64,000 nt of DNA, taken from Curtobacterium sp. GC_Cur_3 (GTDB lineage: Bacteria > Actinomycetota > Actinomycetes > Actinomycetales > Microbacteriaceae). Below are positions 1-8,193 of the stretch, piece after piece. Made by a program: the position numbers and the translations under genes. Position 1 is the first letter of the stretch; each line of letters opens with the position of its first letter. Location of the stretch: positions 22,388 through 86,387 of the forward strand of contig NZ_JALNUI010000018.1 of assembly GCF_026544205.1 (NCBI RefSeq), in the 5' to 3' direction. The notes under the pieces were generated by a model. It ran no database searches. It was not told the DNA's origin and saw only the letters and a program-made list of their open reading frames with translations.

Positions 1-1118
1 TACTGCTCGTCGGCTGCAGCAGTTCGCAGGGTGCTCTGCTTCGTCCGCAGAACGCATCCGGTCAGGCGCTCGTGGGCGTCGAGCACGTCGTCGGGGGTCA
101 CGGAGGTCAGGCACGGGTGCCCGGGGACGGGGCAGTCGCGGGCCCGGCTGAGGCGGCAGGGGGCGTCCTGGTCGCCGAGCAGTTCGACGTGCTCGGCGTA
201 CGGCGCCCACTTCACAGCGGGCACCACGGGTGAGAAGAGGCTGACGATCCTGGCGCCCACCGCTGCGGCCAGGTGGGCGGGCCCGGTGTTGCCGACGACG
301 ACCACCTCGGCTCCCGCCAGCACGGCGGCGAGCTCGGCTGGGCTGGTCCGTCCGCCCAGGTCGAGCACGGTGGTCGCCCGGTCCGCGGCACCGTCGGGAC
401 CGGCGACGAACGCGGTCAGGTCCCGCTCGCCGGGCGACCCGGTGACGACCACCGGGACGCCGAGGTCGCGGTAGGCGGCGACCAGCGCACGGTGGGCCGC
501 GGGCGGCCACGAGCGCGCCTCCACGCTGGCGCCGGGGTGCACGACCACGTAGCGCTCCAGCGCGGCCACCTCGGCAGGTGCGACGGCGTCGTGCCGCACC
601 ACGAGCCTCCCGTCGTCCTCCGGGGGCAGCGCGAAGCCGGCGGCCTCGGCGATGCGGAGGGCGCGCTCGGGTTCGGGGAGGTCCTCGGGCAGGTCCTCGC
701 CGGGGCGGAGCCGGACGTCGAGCAGCGAGCCGGGGTGGTCGACCGACGCGCCGGAGACCCGCTCGACGCCGGCGAGGCGGAGCAGCATCGCGACCGGGAG
801 CGGCGACTGGTGGAACGAGGTGAGCACGACGGCCTCGTCGACCCGTTCCTCGGCGACGACCGCGCGGAACTCGGCGAGGACGGCGTCGTCGAGCGGCCGG
901 ACGGTCTCGGTGACCCACGGCGCCGCCCAGACCCGGACCCGGTCGATGCCGGACAGCAGGTCGGCGGCCGGGGCACCCTGCGGACCGCAGAGCATCGTGA
1001 CGTGCGAGGCGCCGGCGGCGACCGCACGGACGGCGGGGCCGGTGACCAGGACGTCCCCGAACGAGTCGAGCCGGACGACGAGCACCCGGGGTCCGGTGCG
1101 GGGACCCTCGTCGCTCAT
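1..1118 (-). CDS. Glycosyltransferase family 9 protein, partial (runs off left edge)
   Basis: About 372 codons read leftward from ATG at 1118 without a stop, so the C-terminus lies outside the window. The start has a family-9 (heptosyltransferase-type) N-terminus, VVRLDSFGDVLVTGPAVRA. About residues 270-285 hold the conserved donor-site segment VVVVGNTGPAHLAAAVG. Family members transfer a sugar from a nucleotide donor to a cell-surface glycan; the sugar and acceptor cannot be read here. The start overlaps the stop of the upstream phosphatase gene by 4 bases (ATGA), so the two are translationally coupled. The substrate is probably a heptose or related sugar because of the GmhB-like neighbour, but that is inference. 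Confidence 0.85.
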   Translation of the reverse strand, partial: MSDEGPRTGPRVLVVRLDSFGDVLVTGPAVRAVAAGASHVTMLCGPQGAPAADLLSGIDRVRVWAAPWVTETVRPLDDAVLAEFRAVVAEERVDEAVVLTSFHQSPLPVAMLLRLAGVERVSGASVDHPGSLLDVRLRPGEDLPEDLPEPERALRIAEAAGFALPPEDDGRLVVRHDAVAPAEVAALERYVVVHPGASVEARSWPPAAHRALVAAYRDLGVPVVVTGSPGERDLTAFVAGPDGAADRATTVLDLGGRTSPAELAAVLAGAEVVVVGNTGPAHLAAAVGARIVSLFSPVVPAVKWAPYAEHVELLGDQDAPCRLSRARDCPVPGHPCLTSVTPDDVLDAHERLTGCVLRTKQSTLRTAAADEQ

Positions 1119-1666
1119 GCGCGGGCCGCCGCCACGCGGGCGAGCGCCATCGCGACGGCGTCCTCGATGGTGGCCGCGACGGTGGGGGCCCCGTCCACCT
1201 CCTCCTGCCGGGTGCGCGGTGTCGGCACGAGGATCGACTGCGCACCGGCAGCGGCGGCGGCGCCGACGTCCGCGCCGATGTCCCCGATCACGACGAGCTC
1301 CGACGCCGGGATCCCGAGGCGCTCCGCGGCCTCGAGCACCAGGCCCGGCCGGGGCTTCCGGCAGGCGCAGTCGTCGGCGGAGCCGTGCGGGCAGACGCAC
1401 CAGACGTCGAACGGCCCGACGAGCTCGTCCACGCGGGCGTTCGTCGCGTCGACCTGCTCGCGGGTGGCACCGCCGCGGGCGATCACCGACTGGTTCGTGA
1501 CGACCCCGACCGGCAGCCCGGCGGCGCGGGCACGCTCGACCGCCCGGTGCGCACCGGGGACGGGCACCACCTTGTGCGGGTCGGCGTTGTAGGGGACGTC
1601 GATGACCAGGGTGTCGTCACGGTCGAAGAGGAGACCGCGCACGACACGGTCCACGGAGAGAGCCAT
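1115..1666 (-). CDS. HAD-family phosphatase, GmhB/HisB-N type
   Basis: A 183-residue HAD-IIIA hydrolase. Motif I is FDRDDT (residues 14-19); the usual family form is DRDGT, so the Gly is replaced by Asp. Motif II is VVTNQS, motif III includes the Lys of CRKPRPG, and motif IV is IGDIGADV. A Cys/His loop CPHGSADDCAC matches the zinc loop of D,D-heptose-1,7-bisphosphate 7-phosphatase and histidinol-phosphatase relatives. It sits in a 4-base overlap with a GT9 gene and divergently from a second one, so nucleotide-heptose supply for surface glycans is the favoured role; histidinol phosphatase is the alternative. A TAGAAC hexamer six bases before the ATG suggests a leaderless transcript. Confidence 0.85.
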   Translation of the reverse strand: MALSVDRVVRGLLFDRDDTLVIDVPYNADPHKVVPVPGAHRAVERARAAGLPVGVVTNQSVIARGGATREQVDATNARVDELVGPFDVWCVCPHGSADDCACRKPRPGLVLEAAERLGIPASELVVIGDIGADVGAAAAAGAQSILVPTPRTRQEEVDGAPTVAATIEDAVAMALARVAAARA

Positions 1667-1764
1667 GCCCTGAGTTCTACCAAGGACGTGTGTCGCCGGC
1701 GGCAGGAAGGCCGCTGACCGCGCGTCCCGGGCGTGGCTCCCGCCGTGCCGCTAGCGTCGGGAGC

Positions 1765-2754
1765 GTGACCGCCCTCGAAGCCCTGCCCCCGTCCGACGGC
1801 CGCCCCGAACTCGTCGTGCTCCGCGCGATCAAGCTCGGCGACCTGCTGGTGGCGGTCCCCGCGCTGCACGCCATCCGTCGGGCCTTCCCCGACCACCGCA
1901 TCAGCCTCGCCACGACCGCGTGGCTCGCCCCCGTCGTCGAGCTCATCCCGGACGTCGACGTGCACCTCGCGCAGCAGGGCTTCGACCACCCGATCGGCGT
2001 GCCCGCCGGGGTGACCGACGTGGCCGTGAACCTGCACGGCGCCGGCCCGGAGTCGCAGGACCTCGTCGACGCGCTCGGCGCGCGGCTCGTCATCGCGCAC
2101 GGCGGAGCCGAGGGGCCGGCATGGGAACAGGGTCCGGTGAACGAGCGGGAACGCTGGGCCGGGCTGCTCACCGCCCACGGGTACGACGCCGACGCGGACG
2201 ACGTCGCGATCGCGCGCCCGGCCGAACCGGCCGTCGTCGAGGGTGCGGCCGTCGTGCACGTCGGCGCCTTCCACGGTGCCCGGCACTGGCCCGTCGACCG
2301 CTTCGCCGAAGTGGTCCGTGGCCTGCAGGAGCGCGGCTTCCACGTCGTCCTGACAGGAGGCTCGGCGGACGTCGAGCGCGCCGCCGCCGTCGCCGACGCG
2401 GTCGGCCTGGCAACCGACGACGTGCTGGCCGGGGTCCTGGACCTGCAGCCGTTCGCCGCCGTGGTCGCCGCGGCGCGGCTCGTGGTCACCGTCGACACCG
2501 GCGCCGCGCACCTGGCGTCCGCCTACGGGATCCCGTCCGTGGTGCTCTTCGGCCCGGCCCCGCCCGAGTCGTGGGGACCGCCGGCGACCGGACCGCACAT
2601 CGTGCTCACCGACGCGTCGGTCCGCCGCGGAGACGTCTTCGCGGAGGACCCCGACCCCGCGATCCTCGCCGTGCACGCCGCCGACGTGCTCGGGGCCGTG
2701 GACCAGCTCGGCGTCGTGCCGGACCTGCGGACGACGGCGACGACCGACCGGTAG
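1765..2754 (+). CDS. Glycosyltransferase family 9 protein
   Basis: A 329-residue GT9 protein. The N-terminal motif LRAIKLGDLLVAVPALHAIRRAF is typical of heptosyltransferase-like enzymes. The C-terminal half carries VHVGAFHGARHWP and the donor-site motif VVTVDTGAAHLASAYG. GTG at 1765 is chosen because conserved sequence begins soon after it and a TAGCGT hexamer (1752-1757) lies seven bases upstream, which fits a leaderless transcript; a GTG 75 bases earlier only adds a poorly conserved Arg-rich extension. It is divergent from the HAD phosphatase and the other GT9 gene, so all three probably serve one glycan pathway. The acceptor is unknown. Confidence 0.88.
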   Translation: MTALEALPPSDGRPELVVLRAIKLGDLLVAVPALHAIRRAFPDHRISLATTAWLAPVVELIPDVDVHLAQQGFDHPIGVPAGVTDVAVNLHGAGPESQDLVDALGARLVIAHGGAEGPAWEQGPVNERERWAGLLTAHGYDADADDVAIARPAEPAVVEGAAVVHVGAFHGARHWPVDRFAEVVRGLQERGFHVVLTGGSADVERAAAVADAVGLATDDVLAGVLDLQPFAAVVAAARLVVTVDTGAAHLASAYGIPSVVLFGPAPPESWGPPATGPHIVLTDASVRRGDVFAEDPDPAILAVHAADVLGAVDQLGVVPDLRTTATTDR

Positions 2755-2802
2755 CGTCGAGGCGCGGCTTCGGATCGTCCGACGGCCGCGGAGGGAGCAC
2801 CC

Positions 2803-3159
2803 GTGTTCGAAGCGGCCAACATCCGGGACTGGATCGGCCTGCCGGTCGTCGACGAGAGCGACGACAAGGTCGGGAACCTCGAGAGCATCTACTACGACAC
2901 CGCGACGTCCGAGCCTGCGTTCGGCTCGCTCACCACCGGTGTGATGGGCTTCACGAAGCTCGTGTTCGTGCCGCTGGTCGGCGCGACGGTCACCCCGAAG
3001 CACCTCCGCGTGACCTTCGGCAAGAAGGCGATCAAGGACGGCCCGTCGATCGCGACGGACGGCGAGTTGACGGCGGAGCTCGAGCCCGAGGTGTTCGCGC
3101 ACTACGGCCTCGAGTACCGCACGGGCAGCGGCGGCGAACGGCGACTCGGCCGACGCTGA
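2803..3159 (+). CDS. PRC-barrel domain protein
   Basis: A 118-residue protein whose first ~75 residues read as a PRC-barrel: the stretch IRDWIGLPVVDESDDKVGNL is the usual opening strand pair. The C-terminus ends in a basic tail (GERRLGRR). PRC-barrels are small beta-barrels used in protein or RNA contacts; no catalytic role is implied and the partner is unknown. The GTG start follows a GGAGGGAG Shine-Dalgarno sequence. A TAGCGT hexamer overlaps the end of the upstream GT9 gene, so it may have its own promoter. Confidence 0.75.
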   Translation: MFEAANIRDWIGLPVVDESDDKVGNLESIYYDTATSEPAFGSLTTGVMGFTKLVFVPLVGATVTPKHLRVTFGKKAIKDGPSIATDGELTAELEPEVFAHYGLEYRTGSGGERRLGRR

Positions 3160-3218
3160 GCGCGCCGCGGGTAGGGTGATCGTCCCCGACCACCCGACCC
3201 GCACCCGAGGGACCCGCC

Positions 3219-4271
3219 CTGCTCCGCTCCGCCCGCTCGACGCTGCTCGCCGCCCTGGCGCTCGTCGGTGTGCTCGGGGCAGGGGCGGTCGCTCCGGCTC
3301 CGGCCTCTGCGGCACCGTCCTGGCCGGTCCCGCAGCCCTACCCGGTGTCGTCCCCGCCCGCCGAGGCGCTCGCCGGGCTGCCCCCGGGGAGCGAGTACGT
3401 CGCCCTCGGTGACTCGTACTCGGCCGGGTACGGCCTGACCGACCCCACCCGGCTGCCGGTGTCCGCGTGCGGGCAGTCCGCCAGGGACTACCCGCACCGG
3501 ATCGCCGCCCGGTTCGGCCTCGCGCTGCAGGACGTCACCTGCGGCGGGGCCACGAGCGAGGACGTCACCGAGCGGCACCAGTTCAGGGGCGTCCCCCCGC
3601 AGATCGAGGCCCTCTCCGCGCGGACCCGGCTCGTCACGCTGACGATCGGCGGCAACGACGCAGACCTGTTCGGCACGGCGGCGTCCTGCCTGGCCCTGAC
3701 GGCGAAGGGCCCGGTGTTCTCCGGCCGTGACGCCTCCTCCTGCCGGAGCACCCTCGTGCACGACGGCGAGGACCAGCTCGGCGCCAAGATCCAGTCCCGC
3801 GTGGCGCTCGGCATCGCCGACACCCTCGCCGCGGTCCGCCGTGCCGCGCCGAACGCCCGCGTGCTGTTCCTCGGGTACCCGGCGATCTTCCCCGACGCCG
3901 AGCACACCCCGGCGAAGGGGTGCTTCCGCGCCGGGCTCGACCTCGGCACGCTGACCGGGTCGTTCCCGACGGACACCTACCCGTTCACCGACACGGACGT
4001 CGCGTACCTGCACGGGGTGCAGGAGGAGCTGGACGACGTGGCCCGGTCCGCTGCCACGGCCGCCGGTGTCCGCTACCTCGACGTCTTCCGGGCCACCCAG
4101 GGGCGGACGAGCTGCGCCCGCTCCGGGGCGTACGTGTCCGGCGTCACGCTCGACTCCACGAGCGGGTTCCGCCGGATCGACCTGGAGCCGGGCGCGCTGC
4201 ACCCGAACACCCGGGGCGTCGCCTACCTGACCCGGCGGGTCGCGGCCGAGCTCCGGACGCTCGCCGGCTGA
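3219..4271 (+). CDS. Secreted SGNH/GDSL-type hydrolase (lipase/esterase-like)
   Basis: A secreted esterase-family protein of ~350 residues. The GDS block is ALGDSYSAGYGL (nucleophile Ser); the Asn block is TIGGNDADLF; the catalytic His lies in GALHPNTRG near the C-terminus. Several Cys suit an extracytoplasmic enzyme. No ATG, GTG or TTG lies in frame between the upstream stop (3177) and GTG 3270, and starting at 3270 would cut a good signal peptide in half. CTG at 3219 sits eight bases after GAGGGA and gives a basic n-region (LLRSARST), a hydrophobic core and an Ala-X-Ala end (PASAA). I therefore place the start at CTG 3219; GTG 3270 is the conservative choice. Substrate unknown. Confidence 0.8.
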   Translation: MLRSARSTLLAALALVGVLGAGAVAPAPASAAPSWPVPQPYPVSSPPAEALAGLPPGSEYVALGDSYSAGYGLTDPTRLPVSACGQSARDYPHRIAARFGLALQDVTCGGATSEDVTERHQFRGVPPQIEALSARTRLVTLTIGGNDADLFGTAASCLALTAKGPVFSGRDASSCRSTLVHDGEDQLGAKIQSRVALGIADTLAAVRRAAPNARVLFLGYPAIFPDAEHTPAKGCFRAGLDLGTLTGSFPTDTYPFTDTDVAYLHGVQEELDDVARSAATAAGVRYLDVFRATQGRTSCARSGAYVSGVTLDSTSGFRRIDLEPGALHPNTRGVAYLTRRVAAELRTLAG

Positions 4272-4280
4272 CCCGCCCCC

Positions 4281-5123
4281 TCACCCCTGCGCGGCGAGCC
4301 AGTCCAGCGCCGCGGGGACGCCGGCGAGGACCGAGACGTGACCGGCACCCGGTCGTTCGTGGAGCACGGCACCGGGGACGGCGGTGGCGATCATCCGGCC
4401 GTGCGCCAGCGGCACCACCCGGTCGTCCACACCCTGCTCGACGAGGGTCGGCACGTGCACGTCGGCGAGCGCGAAGCCCCAGCCGGTGACGAACGCCCGG
4501 TCGTCGTCGGCACTGCCCACGCGACCCGTCTCGCCGGCGGCCTGCGCGTCCTGACCGAGCGCCGCCCAGTCGCCGTCGAGCGCTGCCCAGTCAGCGTCGG
4601 TGAACTGCGCCGGGTCGAAGCCGGCGGTGTCCGCCCAGGTGAGCCGAGCCTCCCGTCCGAGGACCGCTGCGCGGAGGCCACCGTCGTCGGCCATGCCGTC
4701 CCACCAGGCCGGTGCGTCGACGAACGGGGCGGGGGAGGCGAACGTCGCGACCGCGGTGACGCGGTCGGGCAGGAGGGCCGCCGCGGCGAGGGCGTGCGGG
4801 CCGCCGCCGGACCCACCGATCGCGGTGACCCGGTCGATGCCCAGGAGGTCGAGGACCTGCTCGAGGTCGCGGGCGCCGTCGGCGACGGTGCGACCCGGCA
4901 GGGGGTCGGCGCCGCCGAAGCCCGGGCGGGTGACGGCGACCAGACGGAGACCGCGTTCGGTGGCGGCGGCGAGGACCGGGGCGAGGTGGGCGCCGGTGTG
5001 CGGTGTCTCGTGGTGCCAGACCACGGAGGTGCTGCCAGCGGTGCTGCCACTGGCACTGCCGGAGTGGGCGCCGGTGTCGGCGACGAGGACCGTGCGACCG
5101 TCGGCGAGGTGCAGGGGCGTCAT
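4281..5123 (-). CDS. Alpha/beta-fold hydrolase
   Basis: A 280-residue alpha/beta hydrolase. The nucleophile elbow GGSGGGP places Ser at residue 105, the acid is probably in GVDDRVVP (~230) and the His in GAGHVSVL (~265). A cap region of ~80 residues separates the core halves. The substrate cannot be told from sequence; family members include esterases and lactonases. The N-terminal ~30 residues are Ser/Gly-rich. Its start codon is only 23 bases from that of the divergent NUDIX gene, and TACGCT (5131-5136, minus strand) is seven bases from the ATG, so both genes probably have leaderless transcripts. Confidence 0.82.
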   Translation of the reverse strand: MTPLHLADGRTVLVADTGAHSGSASGSTAGSTSVVWHHETPHTGAHLAPVLAAATERGLRLVAVTRPGFGGADPLPGRTVADGARDLEQVLDLLGIDRVTAIGGSGGGPHALAAAALLPDRVTAVATFASPAPFVDAPAWWDGMADDGGLRAAVLGREARLTWADTAGFDPAQFTDADWAALDGDWAALGQDAQAAGETGRVGSADDDRAFVTGWGFALADVHVPTLVEQGVDDRVVPLAHGRMIATAVPGAVLHERPGAGHVSVLAGVPAALDWLAAQG

Positions 5124-5130
5124 GCGGGCG

Positions 5131-5140
5131 AGCGTAGCCT
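5131..5140. promoter_or_regulatory. Overlapping back-to-back -10 hexamers
   Basis: The ten bases AGCGTAGCCT contain TACGCT on the minus strand (5131-5136) and TAGCCT on the plus strand (5135-5140). Each is 6-7 bases from the start codon it faces: ATG 5123 on the minus strand and GTG 5147 on the plus strand. Two leaderless transcripts from promoters sharing two bases would follow. This is read from sequence only. Confidence 0.55.
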
Positions 5141-5146
5141 CGGATC

Positions 5147-5611
5147 GTGGTGCGGAGTGCGGGACTGCTGCTGTACCGGACCGGTGCGTCCGGGACCGAG
5201 CTCTTCATCGCGCACATGGGCGGTCCGTTCTGGCGTCGGCGCGAGCGGGCGTGGTCCATCCCCAAGGGCGAGTACACCGACGAGCAGCCCCTCGAGGCCG
5301 CGCTGCGGGAGTTCCACGAGGAGATCGGCGTGCCGGCGCCCGACGTGCCGTGGTCCGAGCTGGGGGAGTTCCGGCAGGCCTCGGGCAAGCGCGTCGTCGT
5401 GTTCGCCGGTGCCGCGCCCGGCTTCTCCGTCGTGGCGGTGCGGAGCAACACCGTGCGGCTCGAGCTCCCGCGGGGGTCCGGCCGGTTCGTCGAGGTGCCG
5501 GAGGTGGACGACGCCCGGTGGGTGGGCGTCGACGACGCCCGGACGATGCTCGTCGCGGGGCAGGTCGCGGCGGTGGACGCACTCGTCGGGCTGCTCGGTC
5601 GGTCGGGCTGA
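5147..5611 (+). CDS. NUDIX hydrolase
   Basis: A 154-residue NUDIX protein that should hydrolyse a nucleoside diphosphate linked to another group. The box runs PKGEYTDEQPLEAALREFHEE followed by IG; the REFHEE metal-binding core is intact but the loop before it is one residue shorter than the textbook spacing. The early segment PFWRRRERAWSIPKGE is typical of the Ap4A-hydrolase-like and related DUF-type NUDIX groups. Start at GTG 5147, probably leaderless (TAGCCT six bases upstream). It stands alone on this strand and the substrate is unknown. Confidence 0.85.
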   Translation: MVRSAGLLLYRTGASGTELFIAHMGGPFWRRRERAWSIPKGEYTDEQPLEAALREFHEEIGVPAPDVPWSELGEFRQASGKRVVVFAGAAPGFSVVAVRSNTVRLELPRGSGRFVEVPEVDDARWVGVDDARTMLVAGQVAAVDALVGLLGRSG

Positions 5612-5720
5612 CCGGGGTCAGCGTGACGATCACGTCTCGATCCGTCCCTGGCGTTCGTGCGGTGGATAGCCTGGGCGGACGTCGCGGCGGCGGGGCCGGC
5701 GCGCGGACAGGGGAGATCGC

Positions 5721-8033
5721 ATGCGCCACTGGCGGATCATGACGGCCGGGCTGACCGGGATCGTGCTCGGAGCCGGGCTCGCGCTGGGCGGAGCGACCAC
5801 CGCCTCGGCCGCGACGGCCGGGCACTGGGGAGCGTTCGCCGTGAGCGGCTCGAGCAGGGCCTACACCGGCACGATGACGTTGCCCGGGTTCCCGGAGACG
5901 ACCTTCACCTCGACGTCACGGCAGGCCAGCGTGATCAGCGGCGCGACGACCGGTCAGGGGCCGTCCACGCCTCCGGGTGCGGTCTACGGCAACAGCCGGA
6001 ACAACACCTACCTGAACCAGCGGCCCCTCGCCGACCAGCCGAACGCTGCGAGCGCGGCGACCACGAAGTACACCTTCGACGGTGCGACGCCGGGGTCCGG
6101 CGGCTGGTCCTTCGTGCTCGGCGACGTCGACGCCGACCAGGTGACCCTCAGCGCGACGGTGCCCGGCGGCGGTGCTGCGACGGTCGCCCAGCTCGGCTAC
6201 CAGGGCTCCTACAACTCCTGCTCGACGGTCTCACCTGGCGGATGGACGTGCCCCGCTGATCCCGGGGGCGTGCCCGCGGGGCAGGACCGACCCACCTGGG
6301 ACGCGGCCACCGGCGTGCTCACCGGGAACGCCGCGGCGAACGACACCGCTGGGGCCACCGCGTGGTTCACACCGACGGTGCCGCTCGCGACGCTGACCAT
6401 GACCTACCAGGCCAGGAGCGGCCTGCCGGTCTACCAGACCTGGTTCGCCAACACGACCGCATCGCTCTCGGGCGTCGCGACCCTGGACGGCGAGCCGCTG
6501 GGCGGAGCCGTCGTCACGGTGACCGCACCGGGTGGCGCCGAGTTCACGACCACGACGGGCGACGACGGCCGGTACGTGATCGACGCCCTGACCCGGTCGG
6601 ACGGCTACGTCGTCGACGTCGACCCGCCCGCCAACGCCTCGCTCGCGACCCCGTCGGCCCCGATCTCCCTGCGTGCCGGTGACGCGACCGCCGACGTCCC
6701 GTTCGTGACGCCGGTGGGCACCGTCGCCGTGACGGGCACGGTCGTCGACACCACCGGGGCACCGGTCGCCGACGCTCCGGTCGTCGTCACCGATCCCACC
6801 ACCGGTCAGACGCTGGCCGAGACCGTCACCGACGGCGACGGCTCCTACCTCGTCCCCGGGCTGCCGGCGTCGACCGCGGTCGAGGTCGTCGTCGACGGCG
6901 GCACCCCGGTCCCCGTGACGACCGGTGCAGACGGGGCCGCACCCGTCGTCGTGCCGCCCGTCGTGGTGCAGGCAGCGGTGTCGACCATCAGCGGCCGCGT
7001 CACGGTGGACGGTGTCGCCCCGACCGCGGTGAGCGTCGTCGAGCTCGTGGCGGACGGCGAGGTCGTCGCCACGACGGAGACCGCTGCTGACGGCACGTAC
7101 GCCTTCCGTGTCCTGCCCGGCGTCTACGCGGTCCGGACCACGTCGCCGGCCGCCGGTGCCACGGGACCGACGGAACGCGCCGCGGACACCTCCGCCGGCA
7201 ACGCCGCCGACGTCGACTTCGCCTTCGTCGTCCCCGTGCCGGTCGTCGTCTCGCAGTCCGGCTCCGTGACCGACACCGACGGCACCCCCGTCGCGGGGGC
7301 GACCGTGACCGCGCGGCCCGTCGACGCGGGCTCCGGCGCCGTGATCGTCGCCACCACCGGGGCAGACGGCTCGTTCGACCTCCGCGGCCTGACACCGGGG
7401 ACGCCCTATCGCGTCTCGGTGGCCGGGACCACCCCGCAGGACGTCACGACCGGGGCCAGCGGTGCCGCACCGACGCCGCTCGACTTCGTCGTGCCGGTGC
7501 CGACGGTGGACCAGCCGGGCACCGTGACCGACGCCGACGGTGCCGCCGCGGCGGACGTCCCGGTCGTCGCGACGCCGACGGACACCAGTGCAGGCGACGT
7601 CGTGACGACGACGACCACCGCTGCGGATGGCTGGTTCGACCTGACCGGGCTGCGGCCGTCGACGTCGTACTCGGTCGTGGCGGGCTCCGGTGACCAGGCC
7701 AGCGAGCCCCAGGTCGTCGTCACCCCCGCCAGCGGGTCAGGCACGCCGCTGTCGATCACGCTCGCGGCGGCCACCCCCGCGCCGTCGACGGCCCCGACGC
7801 CCGGTGGTGCCACGGGCGGTGGTGGCACAGTCGGTGGCACGGTCGATGGCGGCAGCACGGCCGGTGGTGGTGGCGCCTCGTCCGGTGGGTCGACGTCCGG
7901 CTCGCTCGCCTTCACGGGTGCGGAGATCGCGCCCGCGGCGATCGCGGCCGGGATCCTCGTGCTGCTCGGTGGCGGACTGTTGACCTTCCGTGCCGCACGC
8001 AACCGCCGCCGCACGGAGCACCTGCAGGACTGA
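5721..8033 (+). CDS. Cell-wall-anchored repeat protein with LAFTG sorting signal
   Basis: A 770-residue surface protein. A signal peptide occupies residues 1-31 (basic start, hydrophobic core, TASA end). Residues ~32-245 form a distinct N-terminal region, possibly the ligand-binding head. From ~250 to ~690 there are five Ig-like modules of about 80 residues resembling carboxypeptidase-regulatory or SD-repeat B domains, each opening with a phrase such as GVATLDGEPL, GTVVDTTGAP or GSVTDTDGTP. A Gly/Ser/Thr-rich stalk follows, then LAFTG (729-733), a transmembrane segment and a basic tail. LAxTG is the class E sortase signal in high-GC Gram-positives. Function is probably adhesion or wall structure; the ligand is unknown. 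Confidence 0.85.
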   Translation: MRHWRIMTAGLTGIVLGAGLALGGATTASAATAGHWGAFAVSGSSRAYTGTMTLPGFPETTFTSTSRQASVISGATTGQGPSTPPGAVYGNSRNNTYLNQRPLADQPNAASAATTKYTFDGATPGSGGWSFVLGDVDADQVTLSATVPGGGAATVAQLGYQGSYNSCSTVSPGGWTCPADPGGVPAGQDRPTWDAATGVLTGNAAANDTAGATAWFTPTVPLATLTMTYQARSGLPVYQTWFANTTASLSGVATLDGEPLGGAVVTVTAPGGAEFTTTTGDDGRYVIDALTRSDGYVVDVDPPANASLATPSAPISLRAGDATADVPFVTPVGTVAVTGTVVDTTGAPVADAPVVVTDPTTGQTLAETVTDGDGSYLVPGLPASTAVEVVVDGGTPVPVTTGADGAAPVVVPPVVVQAAVSTISGRVTVDGVAPTAVSVVELVADGEVVATTETAADGTYAFRVLPGVYAVRTTSPAAGATGPTERAADTSAGNAADVDFAFVVPVPVVVSQSGSVTDTDGTPVAGATVTARPVDAGSGAVIVATTGADGSFDLRGLTPGTPYRVSVAGTTPQDVTTGASGAAPTPLDFVVPVPTVDQPGTVTDADGAAAADVPVVATPTDTSAGDVVTTTTTAADGWFDLTGLRPSTSYSVVAGSGDQASEPQVVVTPASGSGTPLSITLAAATPAPSTAPTPGGATGGGGTVGGTVDGGSTAGGGGASSGGSTSGSLAFTGAEIAPAAIAAGILVLLGGGLLTFRAARNRRRTEHLQD

Positions 8034-8106
8034 CGCCCGCGCTGCGGGGGCGAGCCGGGCCTCCTGGCCGACCCGACCGCACGAGCATGGCGTTGCGCCG
8101 AACCGC

Positions 8107-8162
8107 ACCGCGGAACGGACACAGCACCACGGATCCCCGTGGTGCTGTGTCCGTTCTGTGGT
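8107..8162. terminator. Long hairpin, probable bidirectional terminator
   Basis: Bases 8113-8132 pair perfectly with 8137-8156 around a 4-base loop, and the stem extends to 26 pairs with two G-U wobbles. It lies between two converging genes, so it can end both transcripts. There is no U-tract, as is usual in high-GC actinobacteria. Confidence 0.75.
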
Positions 8163-8193
8163 TCTGTGCCGCTTCCCGCCGCGCCCCGCCCCG

